Assembly: GCA_030148725.1 (NCBI GenBank)
Contig: JASBSU010000012.1
Coordinates: 62,001-126,000 of the forward strand
DNA length: 64,000 bases
From: Hyphomicrobium sp.
GTDB taxonomy: Bacteria > Pseudomonadota > Alphaproteobacteria > Rhizobiales > Hyphomicrobiaceae
Reading direction: 5' to 3'
Shown here: positions 1-9,587 of the stretch, piece by piece
How positions within the stretch are numbered: the first letter of the stretch is position 1
Layout: the number at the start of each line of letters is the position of its first letter
Program-made: the position numbers and the translations under genes
The notes under the pieces: model-generated
The model's database searches: none
Seen by the model: the letters and a program-made list of their open reading frames with translations, nothing else
Told to the model about the DNA's origin: nothing

Positions 1-209
1 GAAAACCGTGGAGACGCCACCGGTCACAGTCGGCCGAAGGCCAGTCTTTCCAGCATGACTTAGGTCAGCGGAGCCAAAACGCCGCGCTGCCGCATTCTGC
101 GCTTACAGGTCGCGTGCATTGGGCGTCCCGGGGCGCTATCAGGATGCGCAAGCCCGGCGCCCTGCGCGGCCGGAGATGGGTCGAAGCAAAGCTGGCATTG
201 GCTGGAAGA

Positions 210-1436
210 ATGACGCTCGCGCGCCCAGTGATCGCCCCTGCTTCGGCGTTGCGCCGCACCTCGGCGCTTGCGCCGTTGCGCCTGTCCCTGGCGGTGGCCG
301 CAGTCATCATGGTCGTTGGCGCGGTGGCTCAGGGCAGCGGCGCCGCCAACCCACCGCCCGCGACGGCAGAGGCACTCGGCCGGGAGCTGTTCTTCGACGT
401 CAATCTATCGCGCAACCGCACGCAGGCATGCGCGACGTGCCACGCGCCGGACCTTGCCTTTGCCGACCCGCGGTCGAATTCCGGTACTGGCAGCGCGGTC
501 TCGCTCGGCGATGACGGAAAATCCATCGGCGAGCGCAATACCCCGACAGCGGCCTACGCAAGCCTCGCGCCCGAGTTTCACTTCGACAAACACGGCGAGG
601 CGGTCGGCGGCCTCTTCCTCGACGGTCGCGCCAAGAACCTCGAGGAGCAGGCGGCGGGACCGCCGCTCAATCCGATCGAGATGGCGATGCCCGACAAGGC
701 GAGCGTCGTCGCGCGCCTGAAGGAAAACCCCGCCTACGTCACGGCATTCCAAGCTCTCTATGGCGATGGGGTGCTCGACGATGCGGAGAAGGGGTTCGCC
801 GCGATGACCAAGGCGCTCGCCGCCTTCGAGCGCACACCCGAGTTCGCGCCCTTCGATTCGAAATACGACCGCTACCTGCGCGGCGAGGAAAAGCTGACGA
901 AGCAGGAAGAGCTGGGCCGCGTGCTGTTCTTCTCCAACCAGTTCACCAACTGCTCCGAGTGCCACAAGCTGAACATGATGGGCGGCGCGGAGAAGGAGCC
1001 CTTCACCAACTTCGAGTACGACAACATCGGCGTGCCGGCGAACACGGCAGTGCATGCCGCCAACGGAAAGCCGGCCGACCGTGGTCTCGCCGCTCATCCG
1101 GCGATCAAAGGCACGCCACGGGAAGCGGCACTCGCCGGCAAGTTCAAGGTGCCCTCGCTGCGCAACGTGGCGGTGACCGGCCCCTATATGCACAACGGCG
1201 TTTTCAATAACCTGCGCACGGTCATCCTGTTCTACGACAAGTACAACAACAAGAGCGCCCGGCGTCAGATCAACCCCGAGACGGGGAAGCCCTGGGACCC
1301 GCCCGAGGTACCCGAAAACATCTCTTTGAAGGAGCTCGAGGTCGGCCCCGGCCTTGACGACCGCCGCGTGGATGCGCTCGTCGCCTTCCTCAAAGCGCTC
1401 ACCGATAAGCGCTACGAGCCCCTTTTGAAGCAATGA
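210..1436 (+). CDS. Di-haem cytochrome c peroxidase (CcpA/MauG family)
   Basis: Predicted periplasmic c-type di-haem protein that reduces hydrogen peroxide with electrons from a small cytochrome or another donor. Two haem attachment motifs are visible, CATCH at about residues 74-78 and CSECH at about 248-252, in the spacing expected for the two domains of bacterial cytochrome c peroxidase. The GPYMHNGVF segment near the C-terminus is also typical of the family. The start chosen (210) leaves a basic stretch, a hydrophobic core and a likely signal cleavage site near residue 45. In-frame GTG 114 and ATG 144 are possible but would give an implausibly long n-region. At 408 aa it is a little longer than a classical CcpA. 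MauG-like maturation enzymes share the fold, so the substrate is not certain. Confidence 0.87.
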   Translation: MTLARPVIAPASALRRTSALAPLRLSLAVAAVIMVVGAVAQGSGAANPPPATAEALGRELFFDVNLSRNRTQACATCHAPDLAFADPRSNSGTGSAVSLGDDGKSIGERNTPTAAYASLAPEFHFDKHGEAVGGLFLDGRAKNLEEQAAGPPLNPIEMAMPDKASVVARLKENPAYVTAFQALYGDGVLDDAEKGFAAMTKALAAFERTPEFAPFDSKYDRYLRGEEKLTKQEELGRVLFFSNQFTNCSECHKLNMMGGAEKEPFTNFEYDNIGVPANTAVHAANGKPADRGLAAHPAIKGTPREAALAGKFKVPSLRNVAVTGPYMHNGVFNNLRTVILFYDKYNNKSARRQINPETGKPWDPPEVPENISLKELEVGPGLDDRRVDALVAFLKALTDKRYEPLLKQ

Positions 1437-1522
1437 GTTGCGCATTGTGGGAGGCCGGCGTCTGGCGCGGCCCCCGAATCGCGGTACCCCAGGAGCTGGG
1501 GATGGCAACACAGTGCTGAGGG

Positions 1523-3715
1523 ATGTCTCTAACTGCCGCGCGCAAGCTGACCGATAGCTCGGGCCACCTCGACCGTGCGCGCGAGGTGCTGGCTGACGTT
1601 TTCGGCTACCGCGATTTCCGCTCGCATCAGGCCGGCATCATCTCGGCGCTCATTGCGGGCGGCGACGTGCTCGCGCTGATGCCGACCGGCGGTGGAAAGT
1701 CGCTCTGCTATCAGATCCCCTCGCTCGTGCGCCCGGGCCTCGGCGTCGTCGTCTCGCCCCTCATCGCGCTGATGCAGGATCAGGTGGAGGCGCTCACCGC
1801 CGCCGGCGTCAAGGCGGCATTCCTCAATTCGACGCTCGACTACCGCGCGCAGACCGCACTCGAAAACTGGATCGTCTCTGGCGGCCTCGACATCCTCTAC
1901 GTATCGCCGGAGCGCTTGCTTCAGGATCGCACGCTCGCACTTCTCTCGCGCGTCGACATTGCGCTCTTCGCCATCGACGAGGCGCATTGCGTTTCCCAGT
2001 GGGGCCACGACTTCCGCCCGGAATATCGCCAGCTCAAGCTGCTTGCCGAGCGCTTCCCGTCCGTCCCGCGCATCGCGCTCACGGCAACCGCAGACGAACG
2101 CACGCGCGAGGAAATCGTCGCCGAGCTGCGCCTTGGCGGTGCCGCGCGTTTCGTCGCCTCGTTCGACCGCCCGAACATCCGCTACACCATCTCAGACGCT
2201 GGCGGCATGGGCGCGCGCGACCGTCTGTGGCGCTTCATCGAAGCCGAGCACACCGACGACGCCGGCATTGTCTATTGCCTGTCGCGCAAGTCTGTCGAGG
2301 AAACGGCGACTTGGCTGTCGGGCAAGGGCCGCACGGCGCTTGCCTATCATGCGGGCCTCGACGCCGATGTCCGCCGTACGGTTCTGGAGCGCTTCCGCAA
2401 CGAGACCGGCATCATCGTCGTGGCGACCATCGCCTTCGGCATGGGCATCGACAAACCGGACGTGCGTTTCGTTGCGCACCTGAACCTGCCGAAATCCATC
2501 GAAGCCTACTATCAGGAGACGGGCCGCGCAGGCCGTGATGGCCTGCCGGCCAACGCCTGGCTCGCCTACGGACTGCAAGACATCATCCAGCTCCGCCAGT
2601 GGATCGCGCAGAGCGAAGGCTCCGATGCGCACAAAGCGGTGCAGCGCCAGAAGCTCGCCGCGCTGGTTGGCCTCGCAGAGCTTCCGAGCTGCCGTCGTCA
2701 GGCGTTGCTCGCCTATTTCGGCGAGCGTCTCGGCGAGCCGTGCGGCAACTGCGATAATTGCCTCAACCCACCGCGGACCGTCGACGGTACGGTGCTGGCG
2801 CAGAAGGCGCTGTCGGCGGCCTACCGCACCGGCCAGCGCTTTGGCGCAACCTACCTGATCGACGTCCTGCTCGGCCGTGAGAACGAGCGCATCGTGCGCG
2901 CAAGTCACGACAGGCTGCCCGTCTTCGGCATCGGCAAGGATACCGACGAGACGACGTGGAAAGGCGTGTTCCGGCAGCTCACCGCCGCCGGCCATCTCGC
3001 GGGCGACGAGGAGGGGCACGGAACGCTGCTCCTCACCGAGGCAGCGCGTCCGATCCTGCGCGGCGAGGAAAAGTTTCTCATACGCTTCGCGCCGAAAGAA
3101 CCGCGCCCCAGCAAGACCAAGCGCAACGGCAAGTCCAGCGGCAAGAGCGGCGTCACGATTGCCGATGCTCATCGTTCGCTGTTCGACGCACTGCGCGAGG
3201 TTCGACTGAAGCTCGCCGCCGAGGCGAAACTTCCGCCTTACATCATCTGCAACGACGTCACGCTCGCCGAGCTTGCCGCACAGCGCCCCAAGAATGAGGA
3301 AGCGCTGCACGGCATCACCGGCCTCGGCACCAGCAAGATCAAGCGCTACGGCGCAGCATTGCTCGCGGCCATTGCCGCTCATACGGGAAAGCCGGCAACG
3401 CCGCCCAACGGTCTGTCGTCGACCGTCAATCAAACGCTCGCGCTGCACCGGGACGGCCATGATGCCGAGGCGATCGCCAAGCAGCGGCGGCTCGACGTCG
3501 GCGTCGTCTACACCCACTTCGCGGCCGCCATCGAGCGCGGTGTTATCGAGGCGCGCGACGCGCTCGGTCTCGATGACGCGGAGATTGAGGAAATACACGA
3601 GATGTTCGAGCGCCTCGGCACGCTCGAAAGCGGCAAGGTTGGCCCGGTGCACGCCGCCCTCGACGGCCGCTACGACTACGGCATCCTGAAGTGCCTGCTG
3701 GCCGAACTGAGCTAG
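1523..3715 (+). CDS. recQ: ATP-dependent DNA helicase RecQ
   Basis: A 3'-5' superfamily 2 helicase acting in recombination repair and stalled-fork processing. Walker A TGGGKS (Lys59), the DEAH box at 152-155 and the arginine-finger motif [10 protein letters not shown] are present. They are followed by the RecQ zinc-binding region (CRRQ...CGNCDNC, near residues 390-415), a winged-helix RQC domain and an HRDC domain (about 550-620). At 730 aa it is longer than E. coli RecQ; the extra C-terminal part reads as a helix-turn-helix tail ([26 protein letters not shown] in two parts), known from other RecQ proteins. The ATG at 1523 follows a GAGGG stretch. It sits 86 bp after the peroxidase gene and seems to be its own unit. 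Confidence 0.96.
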   Translation: MSLTAARKLTDSSGHLDRAREVLADVFGYRDFRSHQAGIISALIAGGDVLALMPTGGGKSLCYQIPSLVRPGLGVVVSPLIALMQDQVEALTAAGVKAAFLNSTLDYRAQTALENWIVSGGLDILYVSPERLLQDRTLALLSRVDIALFAIDEAHCVSQWGHDFRPEYRQLKLLAERFPSVPRIALTATADERTREEIVAELRLGGAARFVASFDRPNIRYTISDAGGMGARDRLWRFIEAEHTDDAGIVYCLSRKSVEETATWLSGKGRTALAYHAGLDADVRRTVLERFRNETGIIVVATIAFGMGIDKPDVRFVAHLNLPKSIEAYYQETGRAGRDGLPANAWLAYGLQDIIQLRQWIAQSEGSDAHKAVQRQKLAALVGLAELPSCRRQALLAYFGERLGEPCGNCDNCLNPPRTVDGTVLAQKALSAAYRTGQRFGATYLIDVLLGRENERIVRASHDRLPVFGIGKDTDETTWKGVFRQLTAAGHLAGDEEGHGTLLLTEAARPILRGEEKFLIRFAPKEPRPSKTKRNGKSSGKSGVTIADAHRSLFDALREVRLKLAAEAKLPPYIICNDVTLAELAAQRPKNEEALHGITGLGTSKIKRYGAALLAAIAAHTGKPATPPNGLSSTVNQTLALHRDGHDAEAIAKQRRLDVGVVYTHFAAAIERGVIEARDALGLDDAEIEEIHEMFERLGTLESGKVGPVHAALDGRYDYGILKCLLAELS

Positions 3716-3740
3716 GCGGCAGGCGCGCAAGGCACCCGTG

Positions 3741-5183
3741 CTACCGGTTGTGCGTCTGCCGCTCCACGGCCGGCGGATTCCATCGCCCCGTCAGCACCGA
3801 CTGCTTCGGCGCATAGAGACGCATCGTCAGATTGAACGGCCCGCGCGGTGCGGGCAGCCAGTTGGCTTCATGCTCGCTCCCGGGGCTTTCGTTCTGGAAG
3901 TAAAGATCGAGCGATCCGTCGGCGTTGGTCTTCAGCGGCATCCAGCTCGATATCGCAAATCGGTCGAGCGGATTGGCGACCTGGAAACCGTCTGCGTCGT
4001 AAAGCGTCACGGACCAGAACGCATCCGCCGGCGGCAGTTCACCTTTGGCGAAATGCAGCGTGTACTTGTTGCTCCCATCGAGCGCCTTGCCGGTATTGTC
4101 GGCGAGATTGAGCGGATAGACGGCATCTTCCGGCAGGTTGGCCCCGAGCCCCTGCTGCGCGATGATCGCCCGCTTCAGATAGTAGTTCCCGTAAACGCCC
4201 ATCGTGTCGGTATTCATCGACCAGCCGTTGGCGACACGCGCGAGCGTCGGCACTTTCCATTGCATGAGCTTCTGAGCTTCGGCGGGCGCGCTGGAAATCG
4301 CCGCCTGCACGGCTTGGGGCTGCTTGCTGAAGTCGACGCTCTGGCCGCGCTCGATACCGATCCGCCTCATACGGGCGAGGATGGGCTCATCGGTAATGTG
4401 CGGCGGCTGCGTCTTCATGATTTCGGCAGCGTACGCGAAGTAGCGGTCCCCCGGCATACTGTCGACCTGCACCTTGGGCGGCGTCTTCATGTCGACATCG
4501 GGATCGATCGCCACCTGCGGCGCGGCCGGAGCCTTCCCCCACTCCGACAGTGGCGTCAGCTTGAAGCCTGACTGCACCTTGTGGACGGCGTCATAGTCAG
4601 CCGGCCCGTCGGTCTTGGTGCGCCCGATGATCCAGACGTGCGGCGTCGGCGCCGCGATGCGCTGGGTGTCCGGCGGCAATGCCGCTTCGCCACCCGTTCC
4701 AGTCCAGCCGGGCGGAACCACGAGGAACGTTCCGGCCTTTGTGCCCGTCGTCCGCCATCCCGGCGACGCGAACACGTCGGTCCACATGTCCAGCATCGGC
4801 AGCAGGTAGTAGCGCCCGCCGGTATCGGGCACCGAAACGACGACGGGCCCATGGCTCAGATCAAGCCATGCGCTCGAATAGAGCGTGTCGAAGTTCGGCC
4901 GCACCACGGCGCGCATCTGTGCACTTGGGAACGCGGTGACGTTGACGAAACTGTTGGGCGGCGCGGCAATCTCCGAAGCCCCGGGCTCAGCATTGGTGAG
5001 CTGACGCCGCGTTACGTCCATCGTCACCAGCGGATAAAAATAGATGTACGCGTCGAGCGCGATCGCAGCAGCCTCCGACGCACTGAGTTCGTCGGCATTG
5101 ACGTTGCTCGCTGGCGCGACGGCCACAAGCATCGCTGCAGCGGTCGCCGCTCCACGCATGGTCCTGGCGGTCGATCGGGACAT
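3741..5183 (-). CDS. Secreted DUF1254/DUF1214 domain protein
   Basis: 480-aa protein with an N-terminal signal peptide (about residues 1-30, ending before DELS). The N-terminal half matches the DUF1254 type, with YIYFYPLVTMDVTRRQ followed by FDTLYSSAWLDLS, and the C-terminal part matches DUF1214 (FWSVTLYDADGF, FQNESPG, NWLPAP). The two domains usually occur together in periplasmic proteins of unknown reaction. The gene is convergent with recQ and lies downstream of mntR on the same strand with a 129-bp gap, so it may have its own promoter. I recognise the family but cannot assign a function. Confidence 0.85.
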   Translation of the reverse strand: MSRSTARTMRGAATAAAMLVAVAPASNVNADELSASEAAAIALDAYIYFYPLVTMDVTRRQLTNAEPGASEIAAPPNSFVNVTAFPSAQMRAVVRPNFDTLYSSAWLDLSHGPVVVSVPDTGGRYYLLPMLDMWTDVFASPGWRTTGTKAGTFLVVPPGWTGTGGEAALPPDTQRIAAPTPHVWIIGRTKTDGPADYDAVHKVQSGFKLTPLSEWGKAPAAPQVAIDPDVDMKTPPKVQVDSMPGDRYFAYAAEIMKTQPPHITDEPILARMRRIGIERGQSVDFSKQPQAVQAAISSAPAEAQKLMQWKVPTLARVANGWSMNTDTMGVYGNYYLKRAIIAQQGLGANLPEDAVYPLNLADNTGKALDGSNKYTLHFAKGELPPADAFWSVTLYDADGFQVANPLDRFAISSWMPLKTNADGSLDLYFQNESPGSEHEANWLPAPRGPFNLTMRLYAPKQSVLTGRWNPPAVERQTHNR

Positions 5184-5312
5184 GGTTCGCTTCTCCTGAA
5201 GCTGAGAGAACCACGCTGCAACCTGAATGAGGATCAGTTCAATGGCCGGAGCCGGGAATGCTTAAGCATCCGCCAATCGCGCGATTGTTGCGGCGCGAAG
5301 CGGTGCACACCC

Positions 5313-5765
5313 CTATCGCCGCTGCTTGGCGAGATGCTTGCGGAATGCGTCGAGCGTCGCCTTGCTGACGTGGTGCTCGATGCCTTCTGCGTCTGCGTCG
5401 GCCGTTTCGGCATCGACGCCGAGCGATACGAGCAGATCGCGCACGATGATGTGCCGCTCGCGCGATAGCTCGGCGAGCTTGCTGCCCTTTTCAGTAAGGA
5501 ATATCGCGCGGTAAGGCTCGCTCGTAACGAACCCGTCGCGCTGCAGCCGCTGGATGGTGTTGTTCACCGTCGCCTTCGTCACGCCGAAGCGTTCCGCGAG
5601 GTCGACCAGTCGCGCCTCGCCTTTCTCCTCCATGAGTTCGGCGATCAACTCGACATAGTCCTCGGCCGTCTCGCTCTGATGCGCATCGCGCACGCGCCGA
5701 AAGCGCTCCGCCCTCGCAGCGGGCTGACGCTCAGCCGCCAGCGTCTTTTTCCTGTTCGAATCCAT
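5313..5765 (-). CDS. mntR: Manganese-responsive regulator MntR (DtxR family)
   Basis: 150-aa DtxR/MntR-type metalloregulator. The N-terminal winged helix (about residues 35-95) carries YVELIAELMEEKGEARLVDLAERFGVTKATV in sequence. The dimerisation and metal-binding half contains ERHIIVRDLL and the acidic/His run DAEGIEHHVS, where family members bind Mn(II). The basic N-terminal extension is like that of the longer proteobacterial MntR proteins. With metal bound it normally represses Mn uptake genes. Upstream, divergent from an outer-membrane protein gene, lies a dyad resembling a DtxR-family operator, so self-regulation and control of the neighbour are plausible. Confidence 0.9.
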   Translation of the reverse strand: MDSNRKKTLAAERQPAARAERFRRVRDAHQSETAEDYVELIAELMEEKGEARLVDLAERFGVTKATVNNTIQRLQRDGFVTSEPYRAIFLTEKGSKLAELSRERHIIVRDLLVSLGVDAETADADAEGIEHHVSKATLDAFRKHLAKQRR

Positions 5766-5800
5766 ACCGGTTTTTACCGCAACGCGGCGTTGACAGCAAA

Positions 5801-5834
5801 GTTAGTTGCGGCTAACTACGGGCGAGCTAACTAA
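5801..5834. promoter_or_regulatory. Candidate MntR/DtxR-type operator
   Basis: The divergent interval between mntR and the outer-membrane protein gene holds the dyad GTTAG-N6-CTAAC (5801-5816). GCTAACTA occurs twice as a direct repeat, at 5811-5818 and 5826-5833, and TTAGTT at 5802 is mirrored by AACTAA at 5829-5834. The half site is close to the known DtxR/IdeR consensus half site (GCTAACCTAA). Binding by this MntR is inferred from position and resemblance. Confidence 0.55.
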
Positions 5835-5863
5835 GTTTGAGTCGGCTTACTCAGGGGGTGTCG

Positions 5864-6757
5864 GTGGTCAGCGTCAGGTGTGCGATGGGGCTTGCTCCGG
5901 CAACGTTGCCGGCGCTGAGTGTCCTTTGCTTTTTCGCGGGCGTGACGGCGGTGCGTGCCGACGACAAATCGCGTTACTCCCTCTTCAATCCGACGCCGCG
6001 CAGTCAAATGCGCGAGATGACGACCGACCGTCCCGACATCACCGAGGTGCCGTTCACGGTCGATGCAGGGCACTTCCAAACGGAGAGCACGCTGTTCGGA
6101 TATGCGCGCGGCCGCGCCGATGCGGATGGCGTGACCAGCGAAGGCTACGAGTTCGTCTACACGAACCTGCGCATCGGCCTCACCAACGACATCGAGCTCA
6201 GCCTCGTCTGGCAGCCGTACGGGATCGTGAACGCAAGGAGCGCCGAGCCGGAGCCGCTGCCCTCGCAATCTGGAATCGGCAGCGTCGACATCCGCGCCAA
6301 GTTCAACCTTTGGGGCAATGACGACTTCGAGCAGGTCGGCTCGGCTTTCGCGCTGTTGCCCGTCATCACGCTGCCAACGGACAAAGAAAACGGCATCGGT
6401 GCGTCTGAGGTCGAGGGCGGCCTGGCTGCGTTTCTAGCCCTCGCGCTACCTGCCGGCTTCGGATTGGGGTTCAACGCGGGCGCATACGCGATCGCCGATG
6501 CCGACGGAACGGGCTATCACGCCGAGTACATGGCGAGCGCGTCCGGCTCTTACGATTGGACCAAGAAATTCGCGACCTATGTGGAGGTCGTCACATTCCT
6601 TGGCCTTGACGATCCGCGTGGCGACGTCGTCCTGCTTGGCGGCGGTTGGACGTATGCGCTGACCGACGACATCCAGCTCGACGGCGGCGTGAACTTCGGC
6701 GTGACCGCCGCCTCCGACCGCTACCATCCCTTCCTGGGTCTCTCGATGCGCTACTAG
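5864..6757 (+). CDS. Outer-membrane beta-barrel protein (MetA-pathway/transporter-like)
   Basis: 297-aa predicted outer-membrane protein. It has a signal peptide (about residues 1-29, ending VRA before DDKS) and the opening block TDRPDITEVPFTVDAGHFQ, typical of the phenol MetA-pathway/transporter beta-barrel family. Alternating hydrophobic strands follow, and the last residues (FLGLSMRY) end in an aromatic as outer-membrane proteins do. GTG 5864 was chosen because AGGGGG stands five bases upstream; ATG 5885 is an alternative. It is divergent from mntR across an operator-like dyad, suggesting metal-controlled expression. The stop codons of this gene and of the convergent LysR gene share one CTAG. 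Confidence 0.75.
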   Translation: MVSVRCAMGLAPATLPALSVLCFFAGVTAVRADDKSRYSLFNPTPRSQMREMTTDRPDITEVPFTVDAGHFQTESTLFGYARGRADADGVTSEGYEFVYTNLRIGLTNDIELSLVWQPYGIVNARSAEPEPLPSQSGIGSVDIRAKFNLWGNDDFEQVGSAFALLPVITLPTDKENGIGASEVEGGLAAFLALALPAGFGLGFNAGAYAIADADGTGYHAEYMASASGSYDWTKKFATYVEVVTFLGLDDPRGDVVLLGGGWTYALTDDIQLDGGVNFGVTAASDRYHPFLGLSMRY

Positions 6758-7647
6758 TCGGCCCTCGCCTCCGCCTCGATCAGCGAAAGGAACGCCGCCT
6801 CCGCGCTGCTGACGTGCCTCTCCCGGTGCCTGAGCGCGAGAAACGACCGCTTCGGTAGCGCCAGTTCCGGCGACACCAGCTCGCCGGACCGCAACTTATC
6901 GTCCGCCACGAGAGACGACACGACCGTCCCGCCCGCACCGGCCGAAACGGCGGCAAGGACCGCTTCGTTGGACGGCAGCTCGAGCACGATGTTGAGATCC
7001 TCTGGCGCAACGCCGAGGCGCTTCAGCGCGGCCTCGAACTCCGTTCGTGTACCAGAGCCCGGCTCCCGCAGCACCCAGCGGGCCTCGATCAGATCGCGCG
7101 TCGCAAGACGCCGCTTCCGCGCGAACGCGTCGTCTTTGGCGAACACCGCCACGAGGCGGTCTTCGCCGACCGGCTGCGAAATGAGCAGCGGATCTTCGAC
7201 GGCCCCCTCGACGAATCCCAGGTCGGCGATGCCCTCGCGCGTCGCCGCCGCGACCTGCTGTGTATTTCCGGCAACCAGATTGAGCGCCACGCCCGGATAC
7301 TGCATCCTGAAGCGCGCGATGTAGGGCGGCAGCCAATAGTTCGTGATCGTCTGGCTGGCATGGATCGACAGTGCACCGCGCTTCACGCCGGCAAGATCAG
7401 CGAGCGTCCGCTCTGCCGATGCAGCACGCGCCAGCACGGCGCGCGCGTCCGTAAGAAAGGTTTCGCCGGCCTTGGTCAGCGCGATGCGCCGACCGACGCG
7501 ATCGAACAGTTTGACGCCATACCGGCCTTCGAGCGCTGCAATCGCCGCACTGGCAGCCGACTGGGTGATGTTGATCGCCTGCGCCGCCTGCGTCACATGC
7601 TGACGCTCGGCAACCGCCACGAAGATGCGCAGTTGCTCGAGCGTCAT
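6754..7647 (-). CDS. LysR-family transcriptional regulator (YeiE-like)
   Basis: 297-aa LysR-type regulator. The N-terminal helix-turn-helix (about residues 1-60) reads MTLEQLRIFVAVAERQHVTQAAQAINITQ and onward, and the periplasmic-binding-protein-like effector domain fills the rest. It lies 22 bp downstream of a YeiH-type exporter gene on the same strand. This matches the known pairing of yeiH with the LysR regulator YeiE, except that here both are on one strand. Effector and targets are not readable from sequence. A palindrome upstream of the exporter gene is a possible binding site. Confidence 0.88.
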   Translation of the reverse strand: MTLEQLRIFVAVAERQHVTQAAQAINITQSAASAAIAALEGRYGVKLFDRVGRRIALTKAGETFLTDARAVLARAASAERTLADLAGVKRGALSIHASQTITNYWLPPYIARFRMQYPGVALNLVAGNTQQVAAATREGIADLGFVEGAVEDPLLISQPVGEDRLVAVFAKDDAFARKRRLATRDLIEARWVLREPGSGTRTEFEAALKRLGVAPEDLNIVLELPSNEAVLAAVSAGAGGTVVSSLVADDKLRSGELVSPELALPKRSFLALRHRERHVSSAEAAFLSLIEAEARAD

Positions 7648-7669
7648 GACGCGGCGGTCCTCTTTTGCT

Positions 7670-8761
7670 TCAGCCCATCAGCTTGATGAGGATCAGGCTG
7701 AACCCGGCGATGAAGATCGAGGCGGCAGCGCCGAGCATCAGTGGCCGCGGCCCCTTGGCCTTCAGCTTCGCAATGTAGGTTTCCAGACCCATCGCCGCGA
7801 GCGACATCGACAGAAGGAAGGTGGTCAGACCTGCCGCCGCACTCTTGGTCTCGGCGGGGATCGCCACCACACTGTTGAGTGCGATGACCGCGATGAACCC
7901 CAGCACGAACCACGGAGTCGGCGGCCGCTTGGTTGCAGTCGGCGTGCAGCCGCTGCCCTGCCGTGCTGCGATGAGACCGAGCGTCAGAACCACCGGGGCC
8001 AGCAGCGTCACGCGGCTGAGCTTGGCGATCGTGCCGAACTCGCCGGCTGCGGTGCCATCCTGGAACGCTGCAGCAACCACCTGCGCGATTTCGTGGATCG
8101 ATGCGCCGGCCCACAGTCCGAAACCGTGAGCGTCGAGATGCAGAAGTCCCGGCAGTAGCGGATAGCTGATCATCGCCAGCGAGCCGAAGATCGTCACGCA
8201 TGCGACGGAATACGCGACGTCCTCGTCCGAGCCTTCCGTCACCGTGTTGGTGGCGATCACCGCCGACGCCCCGCAGATCGACGTCCCGGCCGCAATGAGC
8301 TGCGTCAGCTTGCGCTCGACGCCCATCATCCGCCCGAGCATTGTCGTGAACATGAACGTCGCGATGAGCGTCGCCGCAATGATGAAGAGCCCGCCCGATC
8401 CGACCTCCATCACCTGCTCGGCCGTGAGCTGCAACCCGAGCAGGATCACGCCGAGCCGAAGCACGCGCCGCAGCGAGAACATCACGCCGGCCTTCGCCCA
8501 AGCGGGTGTGCCGACGACATTGTGAAGGGCTGCGCCGAGTACGATCGAAAGGATGAGCGGGCTCAGCGCTGAAAGGCCAGGCACCCGGTGCGCAAGGAGT
8601 GCGGCTCCGGCGATGCCCGTCGTGAGCATCACGCCGGGCGCGATATCCTTTGCGGTCGCGAGCCACCGCGCCGACGCGCGCGCCGGCAACGCTGAGGCAG
8701 CTGGAATGGAATGGTGCAGGCAAGCGGCGGGCACCTCGGTCGCGGAAATGGGCGTGGGCAT
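7670..8761 (-). CDS. yeiH: YeiH-family putative sulfate exporter (UPF0324)
   Basis: 363-aa polytopic inner-membrane protein with about ten hydrophobic segments. Family signatures include [36 protein letters not shown] and [12 protein letters not shown], which fit the YeiH/conserved hypothetical 698 family annotated as putative sulfate or sulfite exporters. ATG 8761 was chosen because AAGGAG lies eight bases upstream on the minus strand; a longer frame from 8812 adds only unconserved residues. It is followed by a LysR gene in the same direction. The transported substrate is inferred from family annotation only. Confidence 0.85.
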   Translation of the reverse strand: MPTPISATEVPAACLHHSIPAASALPARASARWLATAKDIAPGVMLTTGIAGAALLAHRVPGLSALSPLILSIVLGAALHNVVGTPAWAKAGVMFSLRRVLRLGVILLGLQLTAEQVMEVGSGGLFIIAATLIATFMFTTMLGRMMGVERKLTQLIAAGTSICGASAVIATNTVTEGSDEDVAYSVACVTIFGSLAMISYPLLPGLLHLDAHGFGLWAGASIHEIAQVVAAAFQDGTAAGEFGTIAKLSRVTLLAPVVLTLGLIAARQGSGCTPTATKRPPTPWFVLGFIAVIALNSVVAIPAETKSAAAGLTTFLLSMSLAAMGLETYIAKLKAKGPRPLMLGAAASIFIAGFSLILIKLMG

Positions 8762-8813
8762 CGGATGTCTCCTTCGATGCCCAACGTCCAACATATCGAA
8801 TGATCGATCCAAC

Positions 8814-8825
8814 GCATTATAATGC
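8814..8825. promoter_or_regulatory. Palindrome upstream of yeiH
   Basis: GCATTATAATGC is a perfect 12-bp palindrome lying 53 bp upstream of the yeiH start. It is flanked by ATCGAATGATCGAT-like sequence and by an AT-rich stretch up to about 8860. It fits a LysR-type operator or promoter element for the yeiH-lysR unit. The regulator assignment is inference. Confidence 0.45.
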
Positions 8826-8895
8826 TTTATTCAATCGAAAAAAGTTATGAATACGCGCAATCCCGTCCGGCAGCCCGTTTTCCCGAGCTTGGTTG

Positions 8896-9486
8896 TCAAT
8901 AGGGAGGCTTCTTAACGTGCCTTTGCGCCTTCGCGGCAGCCGTCCACCAGGCGAGGTCATCGGCAAAACGCGGAAACGACTCCATGAGCGCTTTGCCGCC
9001 CTCGCCCGTCGGCTTTCCGCCGGTATCGAGAGCATCCCCGATCGGCCCGACGGTCAGCGTGCTTGAGATCACCACCATGCCCATTTCCGAGAGCGTGCCG
9101 TGCCAGAGAAGATTGGACCGCGCGCCGGCGATACGGCCGGCCGAATAGCTCGCGATCGCTGCCGGTCGCCAGAACCACTCTTCGAGGAAATGATCGGTGA
9201 GGTTCTTCAGCCCTGGCTGGTAGCCCCAATTGTATTCGCCGACGACGAACACGAATGCATCTGCGGCTTTGATTTTTTCCGCCAGCGCATCCATGGCCGC
9301 CGGCGCCTCGCCCGGCGGATATTCTTTGTACATCCGGTCGAGCATCGGCAGTCCGACCGCCTTTGCGTCGATCAGCTCGACATCGTCGCCGCGGCCCTTG
9401 AGCCCCGTCACGATGTAATCGGCAAGCCGTATGCCCATGCGGTCGATGCGATAGGAGCCGTAAAGAACGAGGATGCGGTGCGGCAT
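8896..9486 (-). CDS. NAD(P)H-dependent FMN reductase (flavodoxin-like)
   Basis: 196-aa protein of the NADPH-dependent FMN reductase family. It opens with the flavodoxin-fold strand and phosphate loop (RILVLYGSYRIDRMG) and carries the flavin-contacting segment GEYNWGYQPGLKNLTDHF. Members reduce flavins or quinones in the cytoplasm. The gene is monocistronic as far as spacing shows, with 100 bp to the next gene downstream of its own promoter side. The exact substrate cannot be told from sequence. Confidence 0.85.
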   Translation of the reverse strand: MPHRILVLYGSYRIDRMGIRLADYIVTGLKGRGDDVELIDAKAVGLPMLDRMYKEYPPGEAPAAMDALAEKIKAADAFVFVVGEYNWGYQPGLKNLTDHFLEEWFWRPAAIASYSAGRIAGARSNLLWHGTLSEMGMVVISSTLTVGPIGDALDTGGKPTGEGGKALMESFPRFADDLAWWTAAAKAQRHVKKPPY

Positions 9487-9587
9487 GGCGCGATCTCCTG
9501 GCAGACAGCTAACGCTCCAACCGATCAGTGCAGCGTCAGGCTATAGATTCGATGTACGGCGACGCTCCTGCGCTTTCACGCTGTTGC

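Noticed and set aside
405-1511. Long minus-strand open frame opposite the cytochrome c peroxidase gene
   Set aside because: It is the codon-bias shadow of the real gene, with no family features. The same applies to long antisense frames at 2192-3730, 17103-18668, 19153-20817, 22081-23214, 26989-28551 and 60863-62383.
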